A DNA stretch of 64,000 nucleotides from Halicephalobus mephisto. Its lineage: Eukaryota; Nematoda; Chromadorea; Rhabditida; Panagrolaimidae. This document shows positions 33,976 through 46,216 of the stretch, piece after piece. Position 1 is the first letter of the stretch. The number at the start of each line of letters is the position of its first letter. The notes below the pieces were generated by a model that was not told the DNA's origin, ran no database searches, and saw nothing but the letters and a program-made list of their open reading frames with translations. The position numbers were made by a program, and so were the translations under genes. The stretch spans positions 108,639 through 172,638 of the forward strand of contig SWDT01000227.1 of assembly GCA_009193035.1 (NCBI GenBank), read 5' to 3'.

Positions 33976-35121
33976 TTCTTTCAAAATTTTTAATAATTCT
34001 CGATACTCATTTTTTTAATAAAATTTGATTTCATGACTTTATAATTACTTTCTAATTCAAAATAAATAAATTTTTACAATTTTGTAAAATTTAAAAAATT
34101 ATTTTTTATAAATTTTAAAATTTAAAAAAAATTTTTGAAAGTTAATAAAAAAAAAGTAAACAAAATCATGAACTTCTTAAAAATTTTGGATTTTATTTGA
34201 ATAAGAAAAATAAACAATTTTCGACTGAAGGTCGTTCGATTTTTCCGTGGTCGATTTTATTTCGGAATTTTTTAACTTTTTAGAAAATTCTAACATTAGA
34301 GATTTTAAAATTTTTGGAAATTTTATAAAAATTTTAGGAATCCAATGGAGAATTCTGAAATTTTTGAAAATTTTAGAAATTTCTGAAGTTCAATGGAGGA
34401 TTCTGGAATTTTTGAAAATTTTAGAAATTTCTGAAGTTCAATGGAGAATTTTGAAATTTTTGAAAATTTTAGGAATCCAATGGAGGATTCTGAAAATTTT
34501 TGGAAATTTTAGAAATTTCTGAAGTTCAATGGAGGATTCTGGAATTTTTTGAAAGTTTTAGAAACTTCTGAAATTCTATAATTTTTGGAAATTTAAAAAT
34601 TTTTTGGAGATTTTAGAATTTTTAGAAATTTTAAAATTTCCAAAAATCAAATAGGAGATTTCGGAATTTTCTAAAAAGTTCCACAAATTCGTGCCGAAAC
34701 AATTTTATAAGAAAATTTATTTTTAAATTTTTTTTATTAAAAAATTTATTTTTAAAATATTTTTTATTAAAAAATTTATCGATTTTCGTGACTCAATAGT
34801 GTTCTCCTGAAATCAATATTTAACTTTCCTGGATATAAGCAATGATTCATCCAGAAAGCTTAAGTCAATTTTGATATATTTCGAAATTTTTGTCCTCAAA
34901 AAAACACTCACGTGGAGGCGAGAGAGGACTTTTTCCGGTCAGAGCTATTTCGAAATTTTTCGAACAAGACCCGAGCCTCTCTCGCCCTGTCTGCCTAGCT
35001 ACGTCGGCCAGTTTTTCCGTCTTGTCAGAGGCCTTGGTGAAAAAACATTCACAAGTTGTCTCTTGGACAGTCAAACCATTTTTGAGAAATTTTTATTGAA
35101 TTTTGGGATTTCATAGATCCA
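33976..35121. other. Intergenic, 3' flank of DOMON gene and upstream of four-TM gene
   Basis: 34240-34580 is a degenerate tandem of TTTTGAAAATTTTAGAAATT and GAAGTTCAATGGAG blocks (about 55 bp). 34910-35090 is a GC-richer patch with a run of ACACTCACGTGGAGGCGAGA and GCCTAGCTACGTCGGCCAG; it could be the promoter of the next gene. No RNA gene seen. Confidence 0.6.
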
Positions 35122-36445
35122 ATGAAGCCTCAACCGCTGATCCCCCCAGAATACCCCCCTCCTGCTTATCCAGGAACCCTTCCGCCGACTCCGAAAAAAA
35201 GAAAAATCTGCTGTAGTTTCGTCGACGCCAGAGTGAGTTTTTATAAAAACAAAAATTATTTAAAAAAATAATTTATAAAAATTAAAATCATTAAAAAAAT
35301 TAAAATTATTTATAAAAATTAAAATCATTAAAAAAATAAAAAATTTATAAAAATTAAAATTTCAGATAATTTTAAATTAAATTTTTGGAGATTCTGGAAG
35401 TTTCAGAAGTTTTAAAAGAATTCTGAGAACTTTGAAAAACATGAAATTTTTCAAAATTTTATAAAATTTCTGAAATTCCAAAAAATACTGAAAAATTTCC
35501 GAAAATTCTAACAGATTCTGAAGTGATAGTACTTTGTATGAGATTCTGGAAGTTTCGAAACCTTCCAAAGAATTCCGAAAAAAAATTTTCGAAAAATATT
35601 AAAAATTCAAAAAATTTTAAAAAATGATTAGCAATTTTTGAGGGATTCTGAAAAACTTCTGAAGCCTCCATAAGATTCTCTAGAAGCTTCAGAATCCTTC
35701 GTCAAATTTCGGAATTTTTCACAAACTTCAAAATTCTAAAATTTCGAAATTTTCTATTAAATTCAAAACATTCCAAAATATTTTATAAAATTTTAATTAT
35801 TTTCAAAATTATTAATTATTCTAAAATTAAAATTATTTTTAAAATTAAAATTTTAAAATTATTTGTAAAATTAAAATTTTCAATTATTTTTAAAATTTTA
35901 ATTATTTTCGAAATTTAAATTTTTTAATAATTTTCAAAATTTTTAATTTTTAATTTTTAATTATTTTAAAAATTTTCAGAAAGCAGCATTTATTTTAAGT
36001 TTAGTTGGGATCGCTTTTTCGTTCATTTTCTTCTTTATTTTATTTTTCGAAGCGATCATCTTCGTCGTCGTTTGTCTCCTTTCAGCTTATGGCTATTACA
36101 ACAAAAATGCATTCCTATATTTGCCCCATCTTTGTTTTTTATTTTTGAACGATGTACTTCTGATCGGATTTACTGCATGTTCAATTGCTTCTATTTTCCT
36201 TCCAGAATTCAGCAGTGCTTATATTCCTTATTTGCCAGATTTCCTTAAAGAATGTAAGTTTTTTAAAAATTAAATTATTTAAATTTAAATTTCCAGGGTA
36301 TCGTTATTTCGCCATTGGAGTCGTTATTTTCGTGGCTTCGATAACTGTTTTCACTTTTTGGTTAACGGAAATCTACTACAAAGCTTTCAAAGCCACTCGA
36401 GATCTCCAAAAACATCAACAAAACATAGCTTCTTTGAATGTTTAA
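35122..36445 (+). CDS. Small four-TM membrane protein (LAPTM/DUF7027-like), nematode
   Basis: Exons 35122-35232, 35980-36253 and 36297-36445 give 177 residues with continuous phase. The N-terminus is cytosolic and proline-rich with PPEYPPPAY, a WW-domain-type PPxY context, followed by KKRKICC, a juxtamembrane Cys pair like that of LAPTM proteins. Four hydrophobic helices follow (about 39-60, 62-80, 90-112 and 128-150), with YLPDFLKEW before the last. The C-terminus is a short charged tail. The topology and CC motif recall lysosomal LAPTM-type proteins; this is a weak structural resemblance, and the real function is unknown. The start follows a TTTCATAG acceptor by five bases. Confidence 0.75.
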
Positions 36446-36469
36446 AAGATGAACAACGACCAATCCATT

Positions 36470-36960
36470 TGAAAAATCACATCACGTAATTTCCACTCAA
36501 GACCAACCGGAAAATCTTTAAAAACATTCCTTCCAAAGTCTCGAGTGGAAATCACATATTGATATTTTCCACCCAGGACCCTTGAAAATTCTTCAAGGTC
36601 TCGAGTGAAAATTACTTTATATCTTTTCCATCCAGGACCACGAAAAGTGTTTTTCTGGGAAATTCTTCACCTAATCCCAAGTGGAAAAGACTGATTTTCA
36701 TTCAAGACTACGAAAAAACATTATTTTTAAATTTTCATTTAGCTTTGAGTGAAAAACAAACACATGATTCTTTGTAGTTTCCGTTTAAGACTACGAAGAA
36801 ATTTTAAGATTTCTCACCTAGTCCTCAGTACAAATTATATAAAACCCAGTATTTATTTTTCCCTTCAAGCCCAAATTCAAAATCTTTAAAAAAATACCTC
36901 TACTATGGTCCTGAGTGGAAATCATATAAATAACTTTTCATACCTGTCGGTTGGTGTTCA
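36470..36960. repeat. Diverged tandem repeat, about 70-75 bp unit
   Basis: (T)CGAGTGGAAATCA alternates with TTTTCCACCCAGGACC-type blocks; about six diverged units. It may lie in the 3' UTR of the four-TM gene (AATAAA near 37004). Confidence 0.65.
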
Positions 36961-37929
36961 TGTTTTAAAAAACCCAGAAACTAAAAGTCAAAGAATAAAT
37001 CAATCATTGTTCATTTAGAGATCGAAAGTTAAAATCCTTACATAACAAGAAAAAAATCACCAAGTAAAAAAAGTCGATCTCACCACTAGCAATGCTTGAC
37101 TCATTCTACGACCACGAGGTTTCTGGTTTTAACGATTGTTCCTTGTTTATCTCAACAGTGTACAAATATGACTCATGTAACAAATCCGTCCCTCGCCTGA
37201 TCTCGAGGATTTTTTAAATTTGTGTCTATTCATTTCCCACTACTGGTTATCGAATGCTTATTTATTAATCACCAGCGCTGTGATCGCTAGGTTTTAAACT
37301 ATATTAATAAAGTTCACCGTAATTGTAATCACAAAACCAACCAGACTCCAAGCTTTCTTTCGTGTCAGTTTCTAGAATCCAGAGGAAGCTTTTTGGACTT
37401 TTCAGAATTCTGTAGAAATTTTAAAAACCCAAACAAACACTGCTAATTTTACCGTAACTAGTTTCTTTCTTAGAATTACAGAACACATCGACGTTGACTC
37501 TACAGTGAATTTCGAAAATTTGTTATTTCTTAATATTCCGGTTTCTTCGTCAGCTTTTAGTTCAAATGTTATGAAATAACTTCATTTCATCATAAAAACC
37601 CTTAAGTCCTCAAATCGAGGCACTTTTTGAACCAACTTTAGCGTCACTACAGTAAGGCTGTTTTGAATTTACGCGACTTGAAAATTCGTCAGTTTTGATT
37701 CTAATCTAAATAAACCCACTCAGTTCAACAACAATATCAAACAAACAAATTTTTTCAATTTCAGAATTCTAAAATATAAAAACCGGACAGTTTGAAGATT
37801 GATCTTTACTGTAATTTCCATAGATTTAATCTATTTCTAACTTCGAGAAGTCTTCATCAACGCTTTTCCAAAAATTACTTTTTGGCCGATTTGTGTTGGA
37901 AATTTCGTTAAGAACTTTGGTAAGAGTTA

Positions 37930-38480
37930 AATTGTAGATAGGGAAAACTAGGAATATTTAGTACCAATGTATATAAAGAACCATGATAAACAATAGAACT
38001 CAACAGCTGTTTTTTGACTACAATAGCGCGACTAATTGATACATAGGATTTTAGTTCTGGATTCACGTAAGATAGGGAAATGCTAAAGTAGTTTAATATA
38101 TCAACGACGTGTGGAAAAAAATAAAGAAAATCAGCACAACTCTCAGCTACAATAGGAATTAATACGTAGGGTTCATCCTCCTAAGACCACGTAAAAGATA
38201 GGGAGATATTAGGAATGTTTGAGATATGAACAATACGTAAAAAAGGAAAATAAAAAAGTACAGAAATTAACACAGCTAACATAGCTGTTTTCGGCTACAG
38301 TAGGGATTAGTTAACACGTAGGGTTCATCGTCCTAGGACCACATAAAAAGTAGGGAAATATTAGGAATACTTGATATATGAACAACACGCAAAAAAGGGA
38401 AACAAAAAAACACGGAGATTAGTACGATTAACACACAGCGGTTTTTAGCTACAGTATCGCAGGCAACTAATTCGCAGGAT
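37930..38480. repeat. Diverged tandem repeat, 120-155 bp unit, about 4 copies
   Basis: TAGGGAAATATTAGGAAT-like blocks recur near 37938, 38078, 38200 and 38351, each followed by a GATATATGAACAA block and later AGCTACAGTA and ACGTAGGGTTCATC. Confidence 0.75.
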
Positions 38481-38496
38481 TTTTCGTTCCGGGACC

Positions 38497-38658
38497 ATGG
38501 GTTTCGATTTGACTGCGTTTTGGCGTCGACTCCTCCACATCAACAAAGATCTTCGTCAATTTAGGATTCTCATATTTTTGGATATATCTGTGAATTCTTA
38601 TTTTATTTTTTATAATGAATTGCCCGTGGGTGTGAGGAAGTCAAGATTATCTAGATAG
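38497..38658 (+). other. 53-residue ORF or possible first exon, unsupported
   Basis: An ATG-initiated frame with balanced composition in AT-rich surroundings: MGFDLTAFWRRLLHINKDL then a hydrophobic RILIFLDISVNSYFIFY. Two possible donors (GTGGGT, GTGAGG) lie near its end but no downstream exon in phase was found. CCAAT-like elements follow at 38705-38745. Confidence 0.2.
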
Positions 38659-40503
38659 CTTTTTTTAAAGTGAAATGCTTACGAAAGACCTCGACTCGTT
38701 CGCCGATTGGTCGTTAGGTGGAACTAACTCCGACCAATAGGTGAATTTTCACCGACAGCCCGCCTACCTATCTTTACAATTGTTACAGCGGAAAATCTAG
38801 ATTTAAAGAAAAAGTGATTTTATCTTCTGTATATCCGCTTTTAGATTTGAAAAGCAGATACTTGATTTGTAATTTTTAATTTTAAATATTTTAGAAAAAG
38901 TAACTTTAGAAAGTATAAAATCTCGAAAATTTTCGAATATAAATTTTAAATTTTTAAACAACTTTTGAAAATTATTTTTTTAAAAATGATTAAAATTAAT
39001 TTTTTTAAAATTTAATTTCGAATTAAAAAATATTTTACATACAATTTTCAAATCTTTAATGTCGAATTTTGTAAATATCTTAGAAAAATAATTCTTAAAA
39101 ATAAAAAATTTAAAAAATTCAAATTTTAGAAAATTGTTTTTAAAATTAAAATTCCTGATTTAAAATTATTTAAAAAAGTAATTTATTAATTTTTTTTATT
39201 CCCGGAATTAAAACGGTCTTTAAACCCTAATGAAATGGACGTGTTTTTATATGTAAAAAATTCAAATTTTAGAAAATTATTTTTAAAATTAAAATTCCTG
39301 ATTTAAAATTATTTAAAAAAGTAATTTATTAATTTCTTTATTCCCGGAATTAAAACGGTGTCTAAATCTTAAAAAAATAGACGTGTTTTTATATATGAAA
39401 TCAATTGTGCCTCAGGGCTTTGTTTCGAATTCGGAAAACAAGTACCTTATTCGTAACTGTTATGACGTTGATGTCGTGAATCATTTTCCAAATATTTCGA
39501 ATGAAACTGTTCTTGGAAACACGTAAACTTTAAAGAGTGTAACTTGCGTAAATTCCCAAATGCGGATTCTGAAGGTCATTCGTAATTTTCCACAACATCT
39601 GATAAAATTTTTTTTCGAAAAACAAGTTACAATTGACCTTAAAGTCCGGTTGGTCTTTAAACCTTGAAAATTCATGTTTGATTATATTTTTAAATTAATT
39701 TTAAAATAATTTTTATTTTTTAAAATTAATTTTAAAAATAATTTTTACTTTTCAATTAACTTAAAAATAATTTTTACTTTTAAAATTAATTTAAAAGTAA
39801 TTTTTACTTTTTAATTAAATTTTAAAAATAATTTTTATTTTTTAAAATTAATTTTAAAAATAATTTTTATTTTTTAAAATTAATTTTAAAAATAATTTTT
39901 ACTTTTCAATTAACTTAAAAATAATTTTTACTTTTAAAATTAATTTAAAAGTAATTTTTACTTTTTAATTAAATTTTAAAAATAATTTTTACTTTTTTAA
40001 ATTAATTTAAAAATAATTTTTACTTTTTAATTAAATTTAGAAATAATTTTTATTTTTAAAATTAATTTAAAATAACTTTTACTTTTAAAATTAAATTTTA
40101 AAATAATTTTTATTTTTTATAAATATTTCGAAAATTTTAAAATTGTGATTTTTTCAAAATTGGCAGGTCTTGAAGGTCATTTTTAATTTTTTTATTGATA
40201 AACATTTTTTTGAAAAACAAGTTGCAATTGACCTTAAAGTCAGGGTTGTTACCATGCCCTGAGGGCCAGTTCCACAAGTATCTCTGAATTTAATTCTAAA
40301 TTTAAAAATACTTCAAATTTAAAAATATTTTTAAATTTAAATTTTCCAAAAATATTTTTCATATATAAATTTTCCAAATCTAGATTCTGAAGGTCATTCA
40401 AAAACTCCACAATGTGACTTTTGATTGATAAACATTCTTTCGAAAAAACAATTACAATTAATCTAACTTCAGGGTTGGATCGGTCTTCATGTTCTGTGCT
40501 GCC

Positions 40504-40710
40504 TATTATCAAAATCGAAACTCCAAGTTCAAAATCGAAATTCTAATTTTTCGTGTTAAAACACGGTTCATAAGTCATATATGATTCGAGAAATCCAGAT
40601 ATCCAATTTTATCAACTTAAATGAAAGAATATTTTACAGTAAGAAAATTCACAGATGTGTCTTAACACGAGAAATTAGAATTTTGATTTTGAATTCGAAG
40701 TTTCGATTTT
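40504..40710. mobile_element. MITE with about 60 bp terminal inverted repeats and TA flanks
   Basis: Left end TTATCAAAATCGAAACT (from about 40506) and right end AGTTTCGATTTTGATAA (to about 40708) are complementary, the similarity extending through TTCTAATTTTTCGTGTTAA. The dinucleotide TA abuts both ends, consistent with a Tc1/mariner-type target duplication. It has no coding capacity. Confidence 0.8.
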
Positions 40711-40822
40711 GATAATATACAATATTGAAGACAACCTGGCTGTTCTTTTTACATATGTTCGTCTTGGGCCGGTTCCAATCGAGACTTACTCAGATGACCC
40801 AGACGAGGACCGTAGAGCATAC

Positions 40823-41441
40823 ACACAAAAAGTAACTTTCAATTCTGTAACAATTGCGAAATGTGACAAATTTATAACAATCGTCACATTTTTCACATAT
40901 ATTTGGTATTTGTGACGAAAATTACAAGTAATAATGACGATTTATATTTAATATTGAACCTAAAATTGTGTTTCTTTTTGTATATTATAATTAATTAAAA
41001 AAGAGTTAACTTTTTGCTGATTAATTTCCAACTTTACACAAAAAAGTAATTTTCGACTCGATAACAATTGCGAAATGTGACAAAAGTGTAACATAATCGT
41101 TACATTTTTCGTGAATATTTGGTATTTGCGACGAAAATGTAACATAATAGTGACAATTTGTACTTAATATTGAACCTAAAGTTACACTTTTTGTGTGCTG
41201 ATACAGTTAATCTGAGATGTCTAAACTCAGTAGAAGCGATCCTAAGCTAGTTACTCGGTGTTCAATTTTTTTGTTTTATATACAAAAAGTGTAACTTTAG
41301 GTTCAATATCAAATATAAATCGTCACTATTATTTGTAATTTTCGTCACAAATACCAAATATTCACGAAAAATGTGACGATTGTTATAAATTTGTCACATT
41401 TCGTAATTGTTACAAAATTGAAAGTTATGTTTTTTGCGTGT
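40823..41441. repeat. Three MITE bodies of the ACACAAAAAGTAACTT family
   Basis: Bodies at about 40823-40985, 41035-41199 and 41279-41441. The first two are joined by the same roughly 50 bp linker as in the DOMON intron array, in opposite orientation to it; the third is inverted relative to the second. Shared core: ATTTTTCxxxxATATTTGGTATTTGxGACGAAAAT. Confidence 0.88.
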
Positions 41442-42026
41442 AACTACGACTATAGGATAACCGTGACTTAAAAACGCTAGATAACCACTGGATGTGAACA
41501 ATACGAAATTAACTATATTTATTAACTTATTTTTGACTTAGAAAATAATCAGTAAAAATTAAAATTTCAAACTAAAAAAAATAAATAATTTTAAATTTAA
41601 AAAAAATAAATAATTTTAAATTAAAAAAAATAAATAATTTTAAATTTAAAAAAAATTAAAAGAAAATAAATAATTTTAAATTTAAAAATAAAAATCCCAA
41701 AGGTCATTTATAAATAGTTTAAAACGTGATTTTTGATTTAAAAATATTTTTTTCAAAAACTAGTTATAATCTGGTCCTAAAATTGGTCTTTATGTCCTGA
41801 AGGAGAATTATTTTTCTTTTTTCACACCGAATTGACTGTAGACTTGTTTTTGAATAAAAAATACTCAATCAGTAAATTTTGAAATTTTAATTTTAAGTTT
41901 AGAAAAATATTTCCGAAAATACAGTAATAAAAATAAAAAACTAAATTTTTCTAAATATAGATTTTTAAAATTAAATTTTTTAAGAATATGTTTTTTAAAA
42001 AACATAAATTTTAAAAGTTATTTTTG

Positions 42027-42688
42027 TTACATCAATGTGTTAACTAGTCGTTGCGTCAGTAGGCCGGAGTGCGCGGTCCCGAAGGGAAATACCCTACGTG
42101 CTAGACAGTGGGCATACTGTCTACACGATAGACTGAGTGTTGACTAGTGAACTAATATATAGTTATTGTGTTAAATCTTTGCTATATCGGTGTGTTAACT
42201 GCCTGTTGTGTAAGCCTAAGCCAGGGTGAGCTGTCTCGAAGAGAAATCTCCACGTACTTGATAGTGGACATACTGTTTACATGATGAACTCTGTTGAATA
42301 GTTAATATATATTTGTGATTGTGCTTAATCTTTGTTATATCGGTGTGTTAACTACCTATTGTGTAAGCCTAAGCCAGGGTGAACTGTCTCGAAGGGAAAT
42401 ACCCTACATACTTAATAGTGGACATACTGTCTGGATGGCAAACTAAGTACTGAGTAGTTAATATATACATAGTTATTCTGTTAAGTCTGTTATATTTGCA
42501 TATTAACTGCCTATTGTATAAGCCTAAACCAGGTCTCGAAGGGAAACCTCTATGTACTTGATAGTAGACATACTGTTTGAATGACAAACTAATTACTGAG
42601 TAGTTAATATATGGTTGTTTTACTCAATCTTATTGTTGTTTCGGTAAATAAAAAACTTTCATACATCTGACGCAACCACACCGATGTA
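42027..42688. mobile_element. TIR element filled with about 153 bp tandem repeats
   Basis: Left end TTACATCAATGTGTTAAC...GTTGCGTCAG and the reverse complement of the right end TTACATCGGTGTGGTTGCGTCAG match as terminal inverted repeats. Inside are four tandem units starting near 42036, 42191, 42343 and 42498, sharing GTCTCGAAGGGAAATACCCTAC-like, GATAGTGGACATACTGTTTA-like and GTTAATATATA blocks. No ORF of note. Confidence 0.75.
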
Positions 42689-44652
42689 AAAGATCTAGCA
42701 ATATTTAAATTTTAAAAAATATAAATTTCAAAAAAATATAAATTTTAAAAAAATATAAATTTAAAAAAAAATAAATTTTTAGAAAATATAAATTTAAAAA
42801 AAAAATAAATTTTAAAAAAATATAAATTTAAAAAATATAAATTTTTAAAAAATATAAATTTAAAAAATATAAATTTTTAAAAAATATAAATTTTAAAAAT
42901 TTCCGAATACCCTTAAATGTGACTTTTTCAAAGTATTTTTGAAAAATTATTTTTAATTTAATTCTAAATTGATCTTTATGTTTTGAAACGGAACTATTTA
43001 TTTTTTGTATAAAATTAATTACGAATTTATTTTTGGATAAAAATACTTATTTATTAAATATTAAAAATTCAATGTTAAATTTGTATAATAAATATCTCCA
43101 AAAATAAAATAATAAAAATTTCAAAAACTACAAAATTTACAAATTTAATATTTAACTTTTAAAAAAAATTTTAAAAATTAAAATATTTTAAAAAATTAAA
43201 AAAAAATAAATTTTCAAAGTTAAATATTTTTAAAAAATTTAAATTTTAAAAAGTAATTTTTTTAAAAAATAAATTTTAAAAATTAAATTTAAAAAAATTT
43301 AAATAAAATTTTAAACTTTGTAAATACTCTAAAATATAATTTTTTATTTAAATTTTTTTTGGATTTTTTTGAATTTTTAATTTTTTCAAAATTGGTTATA
43401 ATCCGGTCTTAGAGTTGGCTTCAGAATCCCTAAAGGAGACTTTTGTCTTGTTTATTAATGACAGCAATTGTGATAAACTGGCCAAATGTCAAATAAAATT
43501 TATTTTTTTTTATTCTTTTTTTTCTTTCAATGAAAATAAAAACTTTTTGAAGGTCATTGACTATCCAATGAAGCGAATATTACAGTATTTTTTATTTTTT
43601 AAAATAAAATTTTTAATGATTTTAAAAAAAATAAAATTTTTAAAAATTAAAAAAAAATAAAATTTTTAATAATTTTAAAAAAATTTAATTTTTCATAATT
43701 TAAAAAAAATAAAATTTTTAATAATTTTAAAAAAATAAAATTTTTCATAATTTAAAAAAAATAAAATTTTTAATAATTTTAAAAAAATAAAATTTTTCAT
43801 AATTTAAAAAAAATTTAATTTTTAATTTTTTCAAAAATTTTAATTTTTGATTTTTTAAAAAATTTTTTTAAATAATTAATTTTTAAATTATCTATGAATT
43901 TAAGCAAAATTTCGTTTATGTAACATCGAGCGTAATTTTTTCGCCAAATGAAGGAAATTATGAAAAAATTGTTTTTGTCCCAGAAGGGTCCGGGTCGGGA
44001 AGAAACGATTGGTCTTTGTCCTTGGTTGATAAAACAAAGAGGCGTTTTTTGACACAAGGCCAGGTGGACTTCATTTGGACTTTCTTTTTCACAAAAATTC
44101 CGTAATTTTTCTAGAATCTCCCAAAATCCAGAAAAATTCTAAAAAATTCGAAAATTTCTAAAAAATTCGAAAATTTTCAAAAAATTCTAAAATTAAAAAA
44201 ATTTTCCAACTTTTTAGAATTTTTTAAGAATTTTAGAAGTTTCCAGAATTCAGAACGAAATTTTGAAATTCTGGAATTTTGAGATTTTATAAATTTTTGA
44301 ATTTTTAGAAAATTTTCGAAAATCTTCTAGAATCCGGATGAGGCTTCTGGAATCTCCGAAAATGCCCCCAGCGGAAGGCTACAGTATCCTTGAAAATCTC
44401 AAACTTTTTCGAAATTTTATAAATTTAAAAATTTTAAAAATTTTCAACATGGTTTTTTTTAAAAATTTATTTCGAAATAATTTCAAAAAAGTTTCATCTT
44501 TTAAAATCGGAACTTATTGGAAATTTCCGTAATTAAAAAAAAATAAAATTTTGAAATTTCCGTAATTTAAAAAAAAAATAAAATTTTGAAATTTCGTGTT
44601 AAAAAATTTCGCGATAAAATTAAATTTTAAATAATTTAAATTTTTTTCAGTT

Positions 44653-44916
44653 ATGACTCAACACGTCAGAATCTTGATTTTCTTAATTCTGATTACGGTA
44701 ATTTGGGATTTGGCCGATGGAGAAGTCCTCTGTGGTCCGAAACTGGCCACTCGCGTCGAATTCGTGAACTTCATCTGTCCATTCTGGAGAACTCTTTATC
44801 CGATTTCGAAATTTTCCTCGATCAAAAAATCCCAAAAATCATTTTCACCATCTGACTGCTGCACATCAGGTTGCGAAATCGAGCATCTCCTCGACCATTA
44901 CTGTAACCCAAAGTAA
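44653..44916 (+). CDS. Insulin-like peptide precursor with widened Cys loops
   Basis: Single exon, 87 residues. A signal peptide (about 1-23, ending ADG) precedes a B-chain-like segment VLCGPKLATR...FIC and an A-chain-like segment DCCTSGCEIEHLLDHYC. The six cysteines (27, 42, 69, 70, 74, 84) follow insulin order, C...C and CCx3C...C. However, the B-chain spacing is 14 residues instead of the usual 10-12, and the A-chain spacing is 9 instead of 8. The connecting segment is short and basic (SSIKKSQKS). Insulin-like ligands are secreted and signal through the DAF-2-type receptor in nematodes. A TTTTTTTCAG acceptor lies two bases before the ATG. Assignment rests on the Cys pattern, length and signal peptide; a non-insulin cysteine peptide is possible. 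Confidence 0.65.
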   Translation: MTQHVRILIFLILITVIWDLADGEVLCGPKLATRVEFVNFICPFWRTLYPISKFSSIKKSQKSFSPSDCCTSGCEIEHLLDHYCNPK

Positions 44917-45384
44917 CAAACCCCATACGAAACTACAGTAAGCCATTCCAACATAATACCAAAGACCAAAGAGCTTATTTCTCTTCTGTTATTCAACATG
45001 ACCGGTTATTTCCGTCAATCAAAGTTATTTACCTTCCTTCCTTGTGATATAATTGGCCTTCAACTTTCGAAGATAACAAACGGATAAATCGATTAAATTC
45101 AAATTTCCAAAAAAACAAAAAAAAACAAAAAAATCAAAAATTAAAAAAATTAAAAATGATAATGCTTATCTGTGTCTAGTTTGGCGTCATCAAAAAACTT
45201 ATTTTTCAAAATAAAAACGTTTAAAAAGTACTTCATCTGTACTGTGGTAAATTTCATCATGAAATATCAAAAATAATGAATCAATAAAATTTTATTTTTA
45301 GCAAATTATTCCTTCAAAGTCTATAAAACAATCGACATTAAGGTCAAAGTCAAAGTTTTCGGAACAATTAGATAAACTAATCTA

Positions 45385-45712
45385 ATCGAATATTGCGTGC
45401 AAACTGCATATTTTATTTTTATTTTCATCAAGATGCCAGAACGTTGCGCACAAACTGCAGATTTTATTTTTATTTTGATTTTAACCTCCACCTAGCTGCC
45501 AGAACCTTGCGCGCAAACTGCATATTTTATTTTGATTTTAATTTTAACCTCCACCTAGCTGCCAGAACCTTGCACGCAAACTACAGATTTAATTTTAATT
45601 TCCACCTAGCTGCCAGAACGTTGCACGCAAACTGCAGATTTTATTTTGATTTTAATTTCCACTTAATTGCCAGAACATCGCGCGTAAATCGGGAATTTTT
45701 ACTTTTACTTCA
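45385..45712 (+). repeat. Tandem repeat, 60-70 bp unit, 5 copies
   Basis: Units share TTGCGCGCAAACTGCA(T/G)ATT, TTATTTTGATTTTAATTT and CCACCTAGCTGCCAGAAC. A long frame through the array is an artefact of the unit length. Inverted relatives occur at 47755-47915. Confidence 0.88.
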
Positions 45713-46148
45713 ATGCTGATTTATTAATAAACTCTGACGTAAGAAGATAGGAATTCACAACAAATGTTGTACTTTTAATATTTTCAATCCTATTGAGACT
45801 ACGATATTTTATGAAATTAATACTTTATAAAAGTCCGACTAACTTCGCCTCAGAAATTGTATTCACGTGAGCAATAAACAACTTCCTGGAGACGGAGGTT
45901 GATCTCTCATATTTTTATATTTTTAATCCTCCATTTGTGCCTCCACTCACCGGAGCCGTCCGACTTTAATGGGTTTCTTATTTTTATCAAATTGCTTTTC
46001 AAGGAATTTCGTTGTAAAACTCCCGTTTCCCCCTTTGTCGTTAAAGATTAGCGGTTCTGGGGATTTTCGAGAAGTCCTTAATTAATGTCGTTGGGGATTC
46101 GGATGATGTGTTTTCAACGGCACTACGTGGTAATTATTTCTATTTTCC

Positions 46149-46216
46149 TGCTCAGAAGGACTCGATCCTCCGCATTTGTGATTTGTAGTCTAGTTCCCCA
46201 ACCACTGAACCATCCC
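46149..46216 (-). other. Degenerate tRNA-like (tRNA-derived) sequence
   Basis: On the minus strand a perfect 4-bp D stem GTTC/GAAC encloses AGTGGTTGGG (46210-46193), and a 5-bp T stem GGAGG/CCTTC encloses the 7-nt loop ATCGAGT (46171-46155), with A- and B-box-like sequences at tRNA spacing (21 nt between arms). The anticodon stem and acceptor stem do not pair, so it is not a functional tRNA. It is a tRNA pseudogene or the head of a SINE. Confidence 0.5.

Larger units (their letters stand above)
36446..44652. other. 8.2 kb repeat-dominated intergenic region
   Basis: No well-supported gene. 36970-37930 has balanced composition and no recognisable feature. 38800-40500 and 41500-42020 are AT-rich with several copies of a dispersed element containing AACAAGTTGCAATTGACCTT (39620, 40215, diverged at 40440, 41755, 43390). 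39710-40110 is a tandem of TTAAAAATAATTTTTACTTT. 42700-42900 and 43600-43860 are AT low complexity. Discrete repeats and one small ORF are listed separately. Confidence 0.65.

Noticed and set aside
45393..45719. 108-residue repetitive ORF (AARTLxANCxFYF units)
   Set aside because: Frame through a 60-70 bp tandem repeat whose unit happens to lack stops; no upstream signal or conserved motif.
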